Notes: a model not told the origin generated them from the sequence alone. Positions 27,718 to 35,434 are shown, counted from the first letter of the stretch. The stretch is 64,000 nt of DNA from Paracrocinitomix sp039939375 (GCA_039939375.1 JBDVJO010000006.1:1-64000); one strand, 5' to 3'. Program-made: numbers and translations.

Positions 27718-28104
27718 ATGGCAAAAACAGGAAAAGCAAAAAAGAAAAACGTAAAGATTGATGCAGTTGGTGAAGCACACATTCAAGCTTCTTTTAACAA
27801 CATCATCATCTCTTTAACGAATAAGTCAGGACAAGTAATTTCTTGGTCTTCGGCTGGAAAAATGGGATTCAGAGGTTCTAAGAAAAACACTCCTTATGCT
27901 GCGCAAGTTGCTGCTGAAGAGTGCACGAAAGAAGCGCACGAATTAGGTTTAAGAAAAGTAAAAGTTTACGTTAAAGGACCTGGTTCTGGAAGAGAGTCTG
28001 CTATCAGATCTATCCACAACAATGGAGTTGAAGTAACTGAAATCATTGATGTTACTCCACAACCGCACAACGGTTGTCGTCCTCCTAAAAGAAGAAGAGT
28101 ATAA
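27718..28104 (+). CDS. rpsK: 30S ribosomal protein S11 (uS11)
   Basis: S11 lies on the platform of the small subunit near the exit site. The 128 residues contain AHIQASFNNIIISLTNKSGQ, KVYVKGPGSGRESAIRSIHN and the end DVTPQPHNGCRPPKRRRV. The 123-bp gap before it contains AGACTGTAAGTCT, a short perfect inverted repeat of no clear function. Confidence 0.98.
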   Translation: MAKTGKAKKKNVKIDAVGEAHIQASFNNIIISLTNKSGQVISWSSAGKMGFRGSKKNTPYAAQVAAEECTKEAHELGLRKVKVYVKGPGSGRESAIRSIHNNGVEVTEIIDVTPQPHNGCRPPKRRRV

Positions 28105-28123
28105 TACAACGATTATAAAAAAT

Positions 28124-28166
28124 TGCAAGGAGATTATAGGCTACAAACAGTCTATAATCTTTTGCA
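28124..28166 (+). terminator. Stem-loop terminator or attenuator after rpsK
   Basis: TGCAA-GG-AGATTATAG pairs with CTATAATCT-T-TTGCA around a short loop, giving a strong stem of about 14 pairs. It ends in TTTAAATT rather than a long T-run. It separates rpsK from rpsD by 139 bp and could partly terminate transcription, or process the transcript, within the alpha cluster. Confidence 0.5.
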
Positions 28167-28243
28167 TTTAAATTAAGTAATAATAAGACCATTGACAAAA
28201 GGTGAAATTCCTATAGTCACAGATCTAACAAAAACAAACAGAA

Positions 28244-28849
28244 ATGGCAAGATACACAGGACCAAAGTCCAAAATTGCAAGAAGATTTAGAGATCCAATT
28301 TTTGGAGAAGATAAATCATTAGAAAGAAAAAATTATCCTCCAGGACAACATGGTCCTAACAAAAGAAGAGGTAAACAATCAGAATATGCTGTCCAGTTAA
28401 TGGAGAAGCAAAAAGCAAAATATACTTACGGTATTCTTGAAAAACAATTCTCGAACCTTTTCAAAAAGGCTTCTAGAATGAAAGGAATTACTGGTGAGAA
28501 CTTATTAGCGCTTTGTGAGTCAAGATTAGATAACACTGCTTTCAGATTAGGTTTATCTAACACTCGTTCTGGTGCTAGACAATTAGTTACACATAGACAC
28601 ATTACAGTAAACGGTGAGATCGTGAATATCCCTTCTTACCAATTAAGACCTGGTGATGTTGTTTCTGTAAGACAAAAATCAAAATCATTAGAAGTAATTT
28701 CAGAAGCACTAGCTGCTAAAGATGTTACGTTCGACTGGTTAGATTGGGATTCTTCAACTATGTCAGGAAAATTCATGAACGTTCCTCAAAGAGAAATGAT
28801 TCCTGAGAACATTAAAGAACAATTAATTGTAGAGCTTTACTCTAAGTAA
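28244..28849 (+). CDS. rpsD: 30S ribosomal protein S4 (uS4)
   Basis: S4 nucleates 16S rRNA folding and in E. coli represses the alpha operon. The 201 residues start MARYTGPKSKIARRFRDP, include the S4 domain LCESRLDNTAFRLGLSNTR with RQLVTHRHITVNG, and end in NIKEQLIVELYSK. It follows a hairpin-containing gap after rpsK, so it may be regulated apart from the upstream genes. Confidence 0.98.
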   Translation: MARYTGPKSKIARRFRDPIFGEDKSLERKNYPPGQHGPNKRRGKQSEYAVQLMEKQKAKYTYGILEKQFSNLFKKASRMKGITGENLLALCESRLDNTAFRLGLSNTRSGARQLVTHRHITVNGEIVNIPSYQLRPGDVVSVRQKSKSLEVISEALAAKDVTFDWLDWDSSTMSGKFMNVPQREMIPENIKEQLIVELYSK

Positions 28850-28856
28850 TTAGAGT

Positions 28857-28864
28857 TATCTTTG
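28857..28864 (+). promoter_or_regulatory. Candidate internal -7 box for rpoA
   Basis: TATCTTTG followed by GCAGCCG matches TAnnTTTG, and its downstream bases resemble those of the rpsL promoter (TACCTTTG-GCACTCCG-like). The 112-bp rpoA leader after it also holds the perfect palindrome TTTATAATTATAAA (28873-28886) and a TTGG/CCAA hairpin (28891-28905). There is no TTG at -33 spacing. Confidence 0.4.
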
Positions 28865-28976
28865 CAGCCGAATTTATAATTATAAACATATTGGTTAATA
28901 GCCAAAGGGTTGACTAGCACTTTCTTCAAGCTTGTAAACCGCGCAACTATTAAACAATTAAAAAGAAGAAAAACAA

Positions 28977-29969
28977 ATGGCAATTTTAGATTTTCAAAAA
29001 CCGGACAAGGTAATTATGATCGAATCTGACGACTTTACAGGTCAGTTCGAATTTAGACCTTTAGAGCCAGGTTATGGTATCACAGTAGGAAACGCACTAA
29101 GAAGAATTTTACTTTCTTCATTAGAAGGTTTCGCAGTAAGTTCAATCAAGATTGAAGGTGTAGATCACGAGTTCTCAACTTTAAAAGGTGTGGCGGATGA
29201 TGTTACAGAAATCGTTTTGAACATGAAACAAGTTCGTTTCAAACAACAAATTGAAGGAACTGATTCTGAAAAAGTAATCGTTTCTGTTTCAGGACAAGAA
29301 ACGTTAACTGCAGGTGATATCGGAAAATTCACAACGGCATTCCAAGTATTAAATCCAGATTTAGTGATTTGTAGAATGGAGCCTTCTGTGAAAATTAACA
29401 TGGAAATTGAAATCATCAAAGGACGTGGTTACGTTCCTGCTGAGGAAAACAAGAATGCAAATGCTCCAATTGGAACTATTGCTATCGATTCAATTTTTAC
29501 TCCTATTAAAAATGTAAAATACACAGTAGAAAATTACCGTGTTGAGCAAAAAACGGATTACGAAAAATTGATTTTCGATATTCAATCTGATGGATCAATT
29601 ACACCTAAAGATGCTTTACAAGAAGCAGCTAAGATTTTGATTCACCACTTCATGTTATTCTCTGATGAAAGAATCACTCTTGATACTGAAATCAAATCAG
29701 AAACTGAAGAGTTTGATGAGACGTCATTACACATGAGACAATTGTTAAAATCTAAATTGGTTGATCTTGACCTTTCAGTTAGAGCATTAAACTGCTTAAA
29801 AGCTGCAGATGTTGAGACATTAGGAGATTTAGTTTCTTATAACAAAAACGACTTGTTGAAGTTTAGAAACTTCGGAAAGAAATCTTTAACTGAGTTAGAA
29901 GACTTAGTTGAATCTAAAGGTTTAGCTTTCGGGATGAACGTTTCTAAATACAAATTAGACAAAGAGTAA
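28977..29969 (+). CDS. rpoA: DNA-directed RNA polymerase subunit alpha
   Basis: Alpha dimerises to start RNA polymerase assembly and its C-terminal domain contacts promoter DNA and activators. The 330 residues show the N-domain FEFRPLEPGYGITVGNALRR and LLSSLEGFAVSSIKIEGVDH, a linker near 240, and a C-domain with LVDLDLSVRALNCLKAADVE and FGKKSLTELEDLVESKGL. Length is normal. It is followed by a 257-bp gap rich in repeats before rplQ. Confidence 0.98.
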   Translation: MAILDFQKPDKVIMIESDDFTGQFEFRPLEPGYGITVGNALRRILLSSLEGFAVSSIKIEGVDHEFSTLKGVADDVTEIVLNMKQVRFKQQIEGTDSEKVIVSVSGQETLTAGDIGKFTTAFQVLNPDLVICRMEPSVKINMEIEIIKGRGYVPAEENKNANAPIGTIAIDSIFTPIKNVKYTVENYRVEQKTDYEKLIFDIQSDGSITPKDALQEAAKILIHHFMLFSDERITLDTEIKSETEEFDETSLHMRQLLKSKLVDLDLSVRALNCLKAADVETLGDLVSYNKNDLLKFRNFGKKSLTELEDLVESKGLAFGMNVSKYKLDKE

Positions 29970-29970
29970 T

Positions 29971-30053
29971 CCTTCGACAAGCTCAGGATGACAATCTTGA
30001 ATTTTAGAAGTTAAAATATTGAAAGGACCCTGAGGTACTCGAAGGGCCCTTTC
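29971..30053. repeat. Inverted TTCGACAAGCTCAGG-type repeat pair after rpoA
   Basis: CCTTCGACAAGCTCAGGATG at 29971-29990 is matched in inverted orientation by CCTGAGGTACTCGAAGG at 30029-30045, around a 38-bp spacer. The second copy lies inside a hairpin, GAAAGGACCC/GGGCCCTTTC (30021-30053, one A-C mismatch). TTCGACAAGCTCAGGATGAC-like sequences recur between genes in many bacterial genomes; this is recalled, not searched. The hairpin may also end the rpoA transcript. Confidence 0.6.
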
Positions 30054-30166
30054 ATATTCCCAAAATCCTTGTGAGGGAATTAAAAAAAAGATTAAGGTTA
30101 GTATTAACAACGTCTGGGTTCTAAAAAAGGTCCAGATGAAGATTAAGGAAGAGGCAAATTAAAAAA

Positions 30167-30222
30167 GTCTTTTGTCTTAAAGACTCGATTAAATCGAGAC
30201 GGTCTTTAATCTAAAATCTAGA
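30167..30222 (+). repeat. GTC-heptamer tract with palindromic insert before rplQ
   Basis: Consecutive seven-base words GTCTTTT, GTCTTAA, then a 21-bp segment, then GTCTTTA, ATCTAAA, ATCTAGA end 5 bp before the rplQ ATG. The 21-bp segment contains CTCGATT-A-AATCGAG, and outer AAAGAC/GTCTTT pairs make a hairpin at 30179-30207. The same word series, without the 21 bp, lies before eno at 34120-34154. Confidence 0.6.
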
Positions 30223-30226
30223 AATA

Positions 30227-30700
30227 ATGAGACACGGTAAAAAATTCAACCACTTAGGAAGAACAGCTTCTCACAGAAAAGCAATGTTATCTAACATGGC
30301 TTGCTCTTTAATTGAGCACAAAAGAATTAACACAACTTTAGCTAAAGCAAAAGCATTAAGAGGAGTAGTTGAGCCTTTGATTACAAAATCAAAAACAGAT
30401 TCAACGCACTCAAGAAGATTAGCTTTTAAAGCTTTAGGTAACAAATATGCTGTTACTGAATTGTTCAGAGAAATTGCTCCTAAAGTAGCTGATAGACCAG
30501 GTGGATACACAAGAATCATCAGAACTGGAAACAGATTAGGTGATAACGCTGAAATGTGTATGATCGAGCTTGTTGATTTCAACGAAATCTACGGAGCTGG
30601 AGAAGCTAAGAAAACAACTAGAAGATCTAGAAGAGGTGGTTCTGGTGCTAAATCTGCTCCTAAAGCAGCTGCAGAAACTAAGAAAGAAGAAGAAGAGTAA
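30227..30700 (+). CDS. rplQ: 50S ribosomal protein L17 (bL17)
   Basis: L17 lies near the exit tunnel. The 157 residues include the family core MRHGKKFNHLGRTASHRKAM and NRLGDNAEMCMIELVDFNE, then a basic/acidic extension (RRSRRGGSGAKSAPK, ending EEEE) common in Bacteroidota. It closes the superoperon and is followed by a strong terminator. The repeat-filled 257-bp leader separates it from rpoA. Confidence 0.98.
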   Translation: MRHGKKFNHLGRTASHRKAMLSNMACSLIEHKRINTTLAKAKALRGVVEPLITKSKTDSTHSRRLAFKALGNKYAVTELFREIAPKVADRPGGYTRIIRTGNRLGDNAEMCMIELVDFNEIYGAGEAKKTTRRSRRGGSGAKSAPKAAAETKKEEEE

Positions 30701-30723
30701 GATCATTATTCTTAACAAAGTTG

Positions 30724-30754
30724 AAAAGGGAATCACATTGTGGTTCCCTTTTTT
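30724..30754 (+). terminator. Rho-independent terminator of the ribosomal superoperon
   Basis: AAAAGGGAATCAC pairs with GTGGTTCCCTTTT (one G-U pair), followed directly by a T-run (TTTTTTG). It lies 24 bp after the rplQ stop. Confidence 0.9.
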
Positions 30755-30787
30755 GTGCTTATTTCTTTAGATTTATTGAATAATAAC

Positions 30788-31120
30788 TTACTCAAAAACA
30801 ACGACCTCTTTTTTCATCACGTCACCATTGGCATAATTAATCTCAATAGTATAGCTCCCCGCTTTTTCAAAAGTATAAATGATTTGACTTTTAGGTAACA
30901 TTGTATTGAGCTCCATGAGATGCCCTTTGTAATTGAATACGCGCATAAAAGAAACTCCCGAACCATCAAAAATGAATTCGTTGCCTTGACATTCTTTACA
31001 AACATCTAAGTTTACTGTCTTCTTAGGTTTAGTAGGATGGTGTTTCCCTTTGGGTTGGATTACAGTAGCAAAAGAAGAAAGTATAAATAAGATAGAAATT
31101 GTTGTTAGAATAGTTTTCAT
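30788..31120 (-). CDS. Small secreted hypothetical protein
   Basis: A 110-residue protein I cannot assign to a family. A clear signal peptide (MKTILTTISILFILSSFATV) precedes a lysine/proline/histidine-rich stretch (KGKHHPTKPKK) and a CKEC pair near residues 40-43. The remaining 65 residues (FDGSGVSFMRVFNYKG ... KAGSYTIEINYANGDVMKKE) look like a small beta-sandwich of T9SS-domain flavour, though without the YPNP motif. A TAAATTTG box (complement of 31140-31147) lies 20 bp before its ATG. It is convergent with rplQ. Confidence 0.6.
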   Translation of the reverse strand: MKTILTTISILFILSSFATVIQPKGKHHPTKPKKTVNLDVCKECQGNEFIFDGSGVSFMRVFNYKGHLMELNTMLPKSQIIYTFEKAGSYTIEINYANGDVMKKEVVVFE

Positions 31121-31139
31121 TGTGGGTATTGTTTTGCCA

Positions 31140-31147
31140 CAAATTTA
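31140..31147 (-). promoter_or_regulatory. Candidate -7 box of the small secreted protein
   Basis: The complement reads TAAATTTG, a full TAnnTTTG match 20 bp before the ATG at 31120. No correctly spaced TTG is visible. Confidence 0.4.
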
Positions 31148-31289
31148 CGAGATGACTAGTCGTTTAAAAGGTAGTTTTTTCCCACCGCTCACTAGAACTT
31201 TCCCAACGTTTCATATCGCAAAATTTTTCAGTTCCTCACTTCAAATTCATTTCGTCACGCTAAACCCTCCACTTTGCTTTACTTCTTCT

Positions 31290-31668
31290 GTGCTGTGCCA
31301 ACGCTAAAGCTAATGCGACACGCGGTCTGCACAAGCCGCTCGGTCAGCGGTAATACGAAACACGAACAACGAAACCCCTCCACCTCGGCTTACTTCGGCT
31401 TCGCTCAGCACAAGCCGCTCGGTCAGCGATAATACGAAACACGCGCCTATTCATTTGTCATCCTGTCGAGTCTCCAGTTTCAAAGCATTTGCGCCACATT
31501 GAGCATAGACGGAGTGTCATCTCGCAACGAGAAACGAACCACGCTCGCCATCCGAAACGAAGTGAAGGATGGAAAAACGAAAAACGCAAAACGAAAAACG
31601 AAAAACGAAACACGAACCACGAACCACGAACCACGAACCACGAACCACGAAACACGAACCACGAAACC
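31290..31668. repeat. Mosaic heptamer repeat array C
   Basis: It lies between two minus-strand genes and touches the stop of the downstream one. It contains GC-rich CACAAGCCGCTCGGTCAGCG modules near 31329 and 31410, the second in a fuller copy starting CCTCCACCTCGGCT at 31377. There is one short CCAGTTT block near 31471, a TTGAGCATAGACGGAGTGTCATC module and a CCATCC/GGATGG hairpin near 31550-31572. It ends in 13 nearly perfect words (CGAAAAA three times, CGAAACA, CGAACCA five times, and others) at 31575-31665. Confidence 0.85.
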
Positions 31669-32316
31669 CTACCCCCTTCTTCTCTCTAGTAAACTCATCA
31701 TCATAAGCGCCAGCATAACTCGTTCGCCTTCTGCGGCATCAAAATCGGCAACTTTTTCTAATTTGAATTTACGACCCCAAAAAGATGGTTCTTTAGATAA
31801 TCTGAAAATGATGGAATCGTCAGGTCTTTTGACTACATAGCGAGGGTTGAATAAATATCCAGAGAGTAGGCTTAACAATGGAACTTCACATAGTAGGGAA
31901 TCCCAAAACTTTGCCCAAGGATTTTCTTCTGAAATCAGGAACTCTTGCTTCTTGTTATTGTCATAGATTTCATAACTCGCTTTCAAAAGTGATTTCATTC
32001 CCTTTCTTCCAACGTGTCCTAAATGTTGACCATCTAGGTTTTGAAACGCATAACTTGCGTTGAAATCGATTATACGGTCTGCGCCTATAGTATAGATAAC
32101 CTCTTTTTTAGATTCGCTCGAATAAACTTTTATCGCTTCTTTAAGTTTAAACAGCTTCTGCTTAACATATGCAACAGTTTTACCACTGCCATCTGTAACT
32201 GTGAAGTCATTTGCTAATGTGCCAATTTTAAATTGGAAGTTTAAAGGATAATTATACTCAGCAATTTGAGTTGCCACTTCTTCAACACTATCTAATAATT
32301 CATCATCTAAAGACAT
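31669..32316 (-). CDS. LURP-one-related / YxjI-like (Tubby-fold) protein
   Basis: A 215-residue cytosolic protein. The pattern FKIGTLANDFTVTDGSGKTV, AYVKQKLFKLKEAIKVYSS, then YTIGADRIIDFNASYAFQ is typical of the LURP-one-related/YxjI family, a beta-barrel fold with a central helix related to Tubby and scramblases. Function in bacteria is unknown. A moderately hydrophobic stretch (SLLCEVPLLSLLSGYLF) lies at about 145-161. The last residues (SLLERRRG) lie at the edge of repeat array C, which may have altered the C-terminus. It is probably monocistronic. Confidence 0.65.
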   Translation of the reverse strand: MSLDDELLDSVEEVATQIAEYNYPLNFQFKIGTLANDFTVTDGSGKTVAYVKQKLFKLKEAIKVYSSESKKEVIYTIGADRIIDFNASYAFQNLDGQHLGHVGRKGMKSLLKASYEIYDNNKKQEFLISEENPWAKFWDSLLCEVPLLSLLSGYLFNPRYVVKRPDDSIIFRLSKEPSFWGRKFKLEKVADFDAAEGERVMLALMMMSLLERRRG

Positions 32317-32506
32317 ACACGAGTTTTTTGAAGATTGAATTTAAAAACTTTTCTGGAAATCTAGCTACCTAAGTTCTTAAGAAATCAGAACAGGTGATTA
32401 AAGCTATTTGGATCACAATCAGCAAACAAAAAGAGGGTCACGTAAAAATCTTTCAAGAATCTCTAACACTTTTCAACAATCCGCCTTCTTTCCTTGATAT
32501 TAGTTG

Positions 32507-32514
32507 TAACTTTG
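32507..32514 (+). promoter_or_regulatory. Candidate -7 box of carA
   Basis: TAACTTTG matches TAnnTTTG 34 bp before the carA ATG. No TTG is found at the -33 position. Confidence 0.4.
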
Positions 32515-32548
32515 CTGTCCGGTTACTAACAACAGATAAAATCCTAAC

Positions 32549-33661
32549 ATGGAGAATAAACCTGCAGTACTTGTCTTAGCTGACGGAACAGTTTTTAAAG
32601 GAAATGCAATCGGCAAAATCGGAACCACCACTGGTGAAATTGCCTTCAACACCGGAATGACCGGCTATCAAGAAGTTTTTACAGATCCATCTTATCACAG
32701 ACAAATTTTAGTGATGAATACCGCTCATATTGGGAATTATGGTGTTCATGAAACAGAAGTTGAGTCGTGTAGTATGAAAATTGCTGGTCTGGTTACCAAG
32801 AAGTTTTCAAATGGATTCTCAAGAGCTGCAGGAAGCGGTTCTTTACAAGATTTCATGGAGAATGATGCCTGTGTTGGAATTTCAGATGTAGATACTAGAG
32901 CTCTAGTTAGACACATTAGAAACGCGGGAGCAATGAATGCAATTATTTCTTCAGATAACCTGGATGTAGATAGCCTGAAAGCCGAGTTGGCTAAAGTTCC
33001 TTCTATGGAAGGACTTGAGTTATCTTCAGAAGTAGCGACTAAAGAAGCATATACTTCAGGAGATGAAAATGCTGATTTCAGAGTATCCTTGTTAGACATT
33101 GGGGTAAAAAGAAATATAGTTCAATGTTTAGTAGATAGAGGATGCTATGTAAAAGTATTCCCAATGACTGCGACTTTAGATGAAATGATGGCATTTGAAC
33201 CAAACGGTTTTATGTTGTCTAACGGACCTGGAGATCCATCAGCAATGCCTGAAACAGTTAATTTAGTTAAAGAAATTGTTGCTTCAGGTGTTCCAGTTTT
33301 CGGGATTTGCTTAGGTCACCAAGTGTTGGCATTGTCTCAAGGTTTGTCTACAGAAAAAATGCATAACGGACACAGAGGAATCAATCATCCAGTTAAGAAT
33401 TTAATTTCTGGTAAAGGTGAAGTAACATCTCAAAATCATGGATTTGTTGTGAGTAGAGATTCAATTAATGCTAACCCTGAAGTTGAATTGACTCATATAC
33501 ATTTAAATGATGACACAGTTGCTGGAATCAGACTAAAAGATAAAAAAGTATTCTCGGTGCAATATCACCCTGAAGCATCAGCTGGACCGCATGATTCAAG
33601 ATACCTGTTTGACGACTTTGTTGAGAATATGAAGGCGGTGAAGAAAAACTCTTTGGTTTAG
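32549..33661 (+). CDS. carA: Carbamoyl-phosphate synthase small subunit
   Basis: CarA hydrolyses glutamine and passes ammonia to CarB to make carbamoyl phosphate for arginine and pyrimidine synthesis. The 370 residues hold the N-terminal CPSase_sm_chain domain (LADGTVFKGNAIG, TGMTGYQEVFTDPSY) and a class I glutamine amidotransferase domain. Its catalytic cysteine is in VFGICLGHQVLAL (C254), with the His-Glu pair in VQYHPEASAGPHD. carB is not in the window. Confidence 0.96.
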   Translation: MENKPAVLVLADGTVFKGNAIGKIGTTTGEIAFNTGMTGYQEVFTDPSYHRQILVMNTAHIGNYGVHETEVESCSMKIAGLVTKKFSNGFSRAAGSGSLQDFMENDACVGISDVDTRALVRHIRNAGAMNAIISSDNLDVDSLKAELAKVPSMEGLELSSEVATKEAYTSGDENADFRVSLLDIGVKRNIVQCLVDRGCYVKVFPMTATLDEMMAFEPNGFMLSNGPGDPSAMPETVNLVKEIVASGVPVFGICLGHQVLALSQGLSTEKMHNGHRGINHPVKNLISGKGEVTSQNHGFVVSRDSINANPEVELTHIHLNDDTVAGIRLKDKKVFSVQYHPEASAGPHDSRYLFDDFVENMKAVKKNSLV

Positions 33662-33672
33662 ATGAAAAATCT

Positions 33673-33703
33673 GACGCTTGACATAAGACATAAGATTTTA
33701 GAC
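33673..33703 (+). repeat. GAC-heptamer tract upstream of the four-helix-bundle gene
   Basis: Consecutive seven-base words GACGCTT, GACATAA, GACATAA, GATTTTA and a final GAC run up to 3 bp before the ATG at 33706. The downstream flank of the same gene carries the inverse words. Confidence 0.6.
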
Positions 33704-33705
33704 TG

Positions 33706-34080
33706 ATGCATAACTTCAGAGAACTAAATATTTGGAAAAAGGCTATGGATTTAGCCAATCAGATTTTGAAGTGCTCTAAAGATTTTCCGAATGAATATAA
33801 ATTCAGTTTGACTTCTCAAATTTCAAGATCAGCTATTTCTATACCTTCCAATATTGCAGAAGGATCTTCTAGAAGAACAAATAAAGACTTTGCTCGTTTC
33901 CTAGATATCGCCCAGGGCTCTGCCTATGAGTTGGAGACGCAACTGTTACTTTCAGAATCTATAGATTTAATGGAACAAGATAAAATGCAATTATTGTTAA
34001 AAGATCTCAATGATTTGCAAAAAATGATTTATGGATCTAAAAAGACCTTAAATAAAAATCGAAAAAATTACTTAATATAA
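33706..34080 (+). CDS. Four-helix-bundle protein (S23 / 23S intervening-sequence family)
   Basis: A 124-residue protein of the four-helix-bundle family first known from open frames inside 23S rRNA intervening sequences and related in fold to the Avd accessory protein of diversity-generating retroelements. Diagnostic stretches are NFRELNIWKKAMDLANQIL, FSLTSQISRSAISIPSNIAE, GSSRRTNKDFARFLDIAQGS and AYELETQLLLS. Here it lies alone between carA and eno, with no rRNA or reverse transcriptase nearby. Seven-base GAC/GTC word tracts flank it in opposite orientation, suggesting that gene plus flanks arrived as a unit. The molecular role of such stand-alone copies is unknown. Confidence 0.85.
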   Translation: MHNFRELNIWKKAMDLANQILKCSKDFPNEYKFSLTSQISRSAISIPSNIAEGSSRRTNKDFARFLDIAQGSAYELETQLLLSESIDLMEQDKMQLLLKDLNDLQKMIYGSKKTLNKNRKNYLI

Positions 34081-34119
34081 AAACTGACGCAAGCAGTTGA
34101 TAGAAGTCACCAACCAAAA

Positions 34120-34154
34120 GTCTTTTGTCATTTGTCTTAAGTCTTTAATCTTAG
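34120..34154 (+). repeat. GTC-heptamer tract between the four-helix-bundle gene and eno
   Basis: Five consecutive words GTCTTTT, GTCATTT, GTCTTAA, GTCTTTA, ATCTTAG end 8 bp before the eno ATG. Read in complement they resemble the GAC words upstream of 33706, and on the plus strand they match the tract before rplQ. Confidence 0.65.
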
Positions 34155-34162
34155 CAGAAAAA

Positions 34163-35434
34163 ATGAGTACAATTAGCGAAATCGTTGCAAGACAAATCCT
34201 TGACTCTAGAGGAAATCCAACCGTTGAAGTAGATGTATTTACATCAAACGGAATTATGGGAAGAGCAGCAGTTCCATCTGGAGCATCTACTGGAGTTCAT
34301 GAAGCAGTCGAAATTAGAGATGGTGATCCAGGCTTTTATTTAGGAAAAGGAGTAAAAAATGCAGTAAATAATGTGAACACTGTCTTGCGCGAAGCATTGA
34401 ACGGACAATACATTTATGATCAAGCTGCAATTGATAATTATATGCGTTCTCTTGATGGAACAGCAAATAAAGCCAAGTTAGGCGCTAATGCTATTCTAGG
34501 TGTTTCAATGGCAATCGCTAAAGCAGCAGCAGCTGAATCAGGACAACAACTGTATAGATATGTTGGAGGGGTAGGAGCAAATACACTTCCGGTTCCAATG
34601 ATGAACATCTTAAATGGTGGATCTCATGCGGATAACAAAATAGATATTCAAGAGTTCATGGTGATGCCAGTTGGTGCCGAGTCTTTTTCTCAAGGATTAC
34701 AAATGGGAACAGAGATATTCCATCACCTAAAGGCTGTATTAAAAGCCAAAGGTCATTCAACAAATGTTGGTGATGAAGGCGGATTTGCACCAAATTTGGG
34801 TTCTAATGAAGAAGCTATCGAGTATGTGCTACAAGCAATTGAAAAGGCAGGATTCAAACCGGGAGAAGATGTGTTAATCGCACTTGATGCTGCCGCTTCT
34901 GAATTTTATAAAGAAGGAAAATACATTTTTGAATCAACAGGAGATGAAAGAAATGCAGCTGAAATGGTTGATTTCTGGACAAATTGGACTTCAAAATACC
35001 CTATTGCATCAATTGAAGATGGACTTGCTGAAGATGATTGGGATGGATGGAAAAAAATGACAGAGGCAATCGGAGATAAAGTTCAAATTGTCGGAGATGA
35101 TTTATTTGTTACAAATACAGACAGATTAGCTCAAGGAATTGAAAAAGGAATCGCAAATTCAATTTTGATAAAAGTTAATCAAATTGGAACATTGACCGAA
35201 ACGATTGATGCCGTGAACTTAGCGACAAGAAATAGTTATACATCAGTAATGAGTCATAGATCTGGAGAAACAGAAGATGCTACAATTGCTGATTTAGCAG
35301 TGGCGTTGAATACAGGACAAATTAAAACCGGTTCAGCATCACGATCTGACAGAATCGCAAAGTACAATCAACTATTAAGGATAGAAGAAGATTTAGGCCA
35401 CATGGCTTACTATCCTGGAAAAAACTTCAGATAA
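34163..35434 (+). CDS. eno: Enolase
   Basis: Enolase interconverts 2-phosphoglycerate and phosphoenolpyruvate in glycolysis. The start at 34163 (MSTISEIVARQILDSRGNPT) is chosen because the in-frame extension to 34097 reads through the heptamer tract. The 423 residues include the substrate-loop GASTGVHEAVEIRDGD, metal ligands in LIALDAAASEF, SIEDGLAEDDW and VGDDLFVTN, the catalytic lysine in ILIKVNQIGTLTE and the signature SHRSGETEDATIADLAV. A strong terminator follows. Confidence 0.98.
   Translation: MSTISEIVARQILDSRGNPTVEVDVFTSNGIMGRAAVPSGASTGVHEAVEIRDGDPGFYLGKGVKNAVNNVNTVLREALNGQYIYDQAAIDNYMRSLDGTANKAKLGANAILGVSMAIAKAAAAESGQQLYRYVGGVGANTLPVPMMNILNGGSHADNKIDIQEFMVMPVGAESFSQGLQMGTEIFHHLKAVLKAKGHSTNVGDEGGFAPNLGSNEEAIEYVLQAIEKAGFKPGEDVLIALDAAASEFYKEGKYIFESTGDERNAAEMVDFWTNWTSKYPIASIEDGLAEDDWDGWKKMTEAIGDKVQIVGDDLFVTNTDRLAQGIEKGIANSILIKVNQIGTLTETIDAVNLATRNSYTSVMSHRSGETEDATIADLAVALNTGQIKTGSASRSDRIAKYNQLLRIEEDLGHMAYYPGKNFR

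Noticed and set aside
31458..31840. Open frames through the CGAACCA run in array C
   Set aside because: Same reason as for arrays B and D; one also runs antisense through the LURP-one-like gene.
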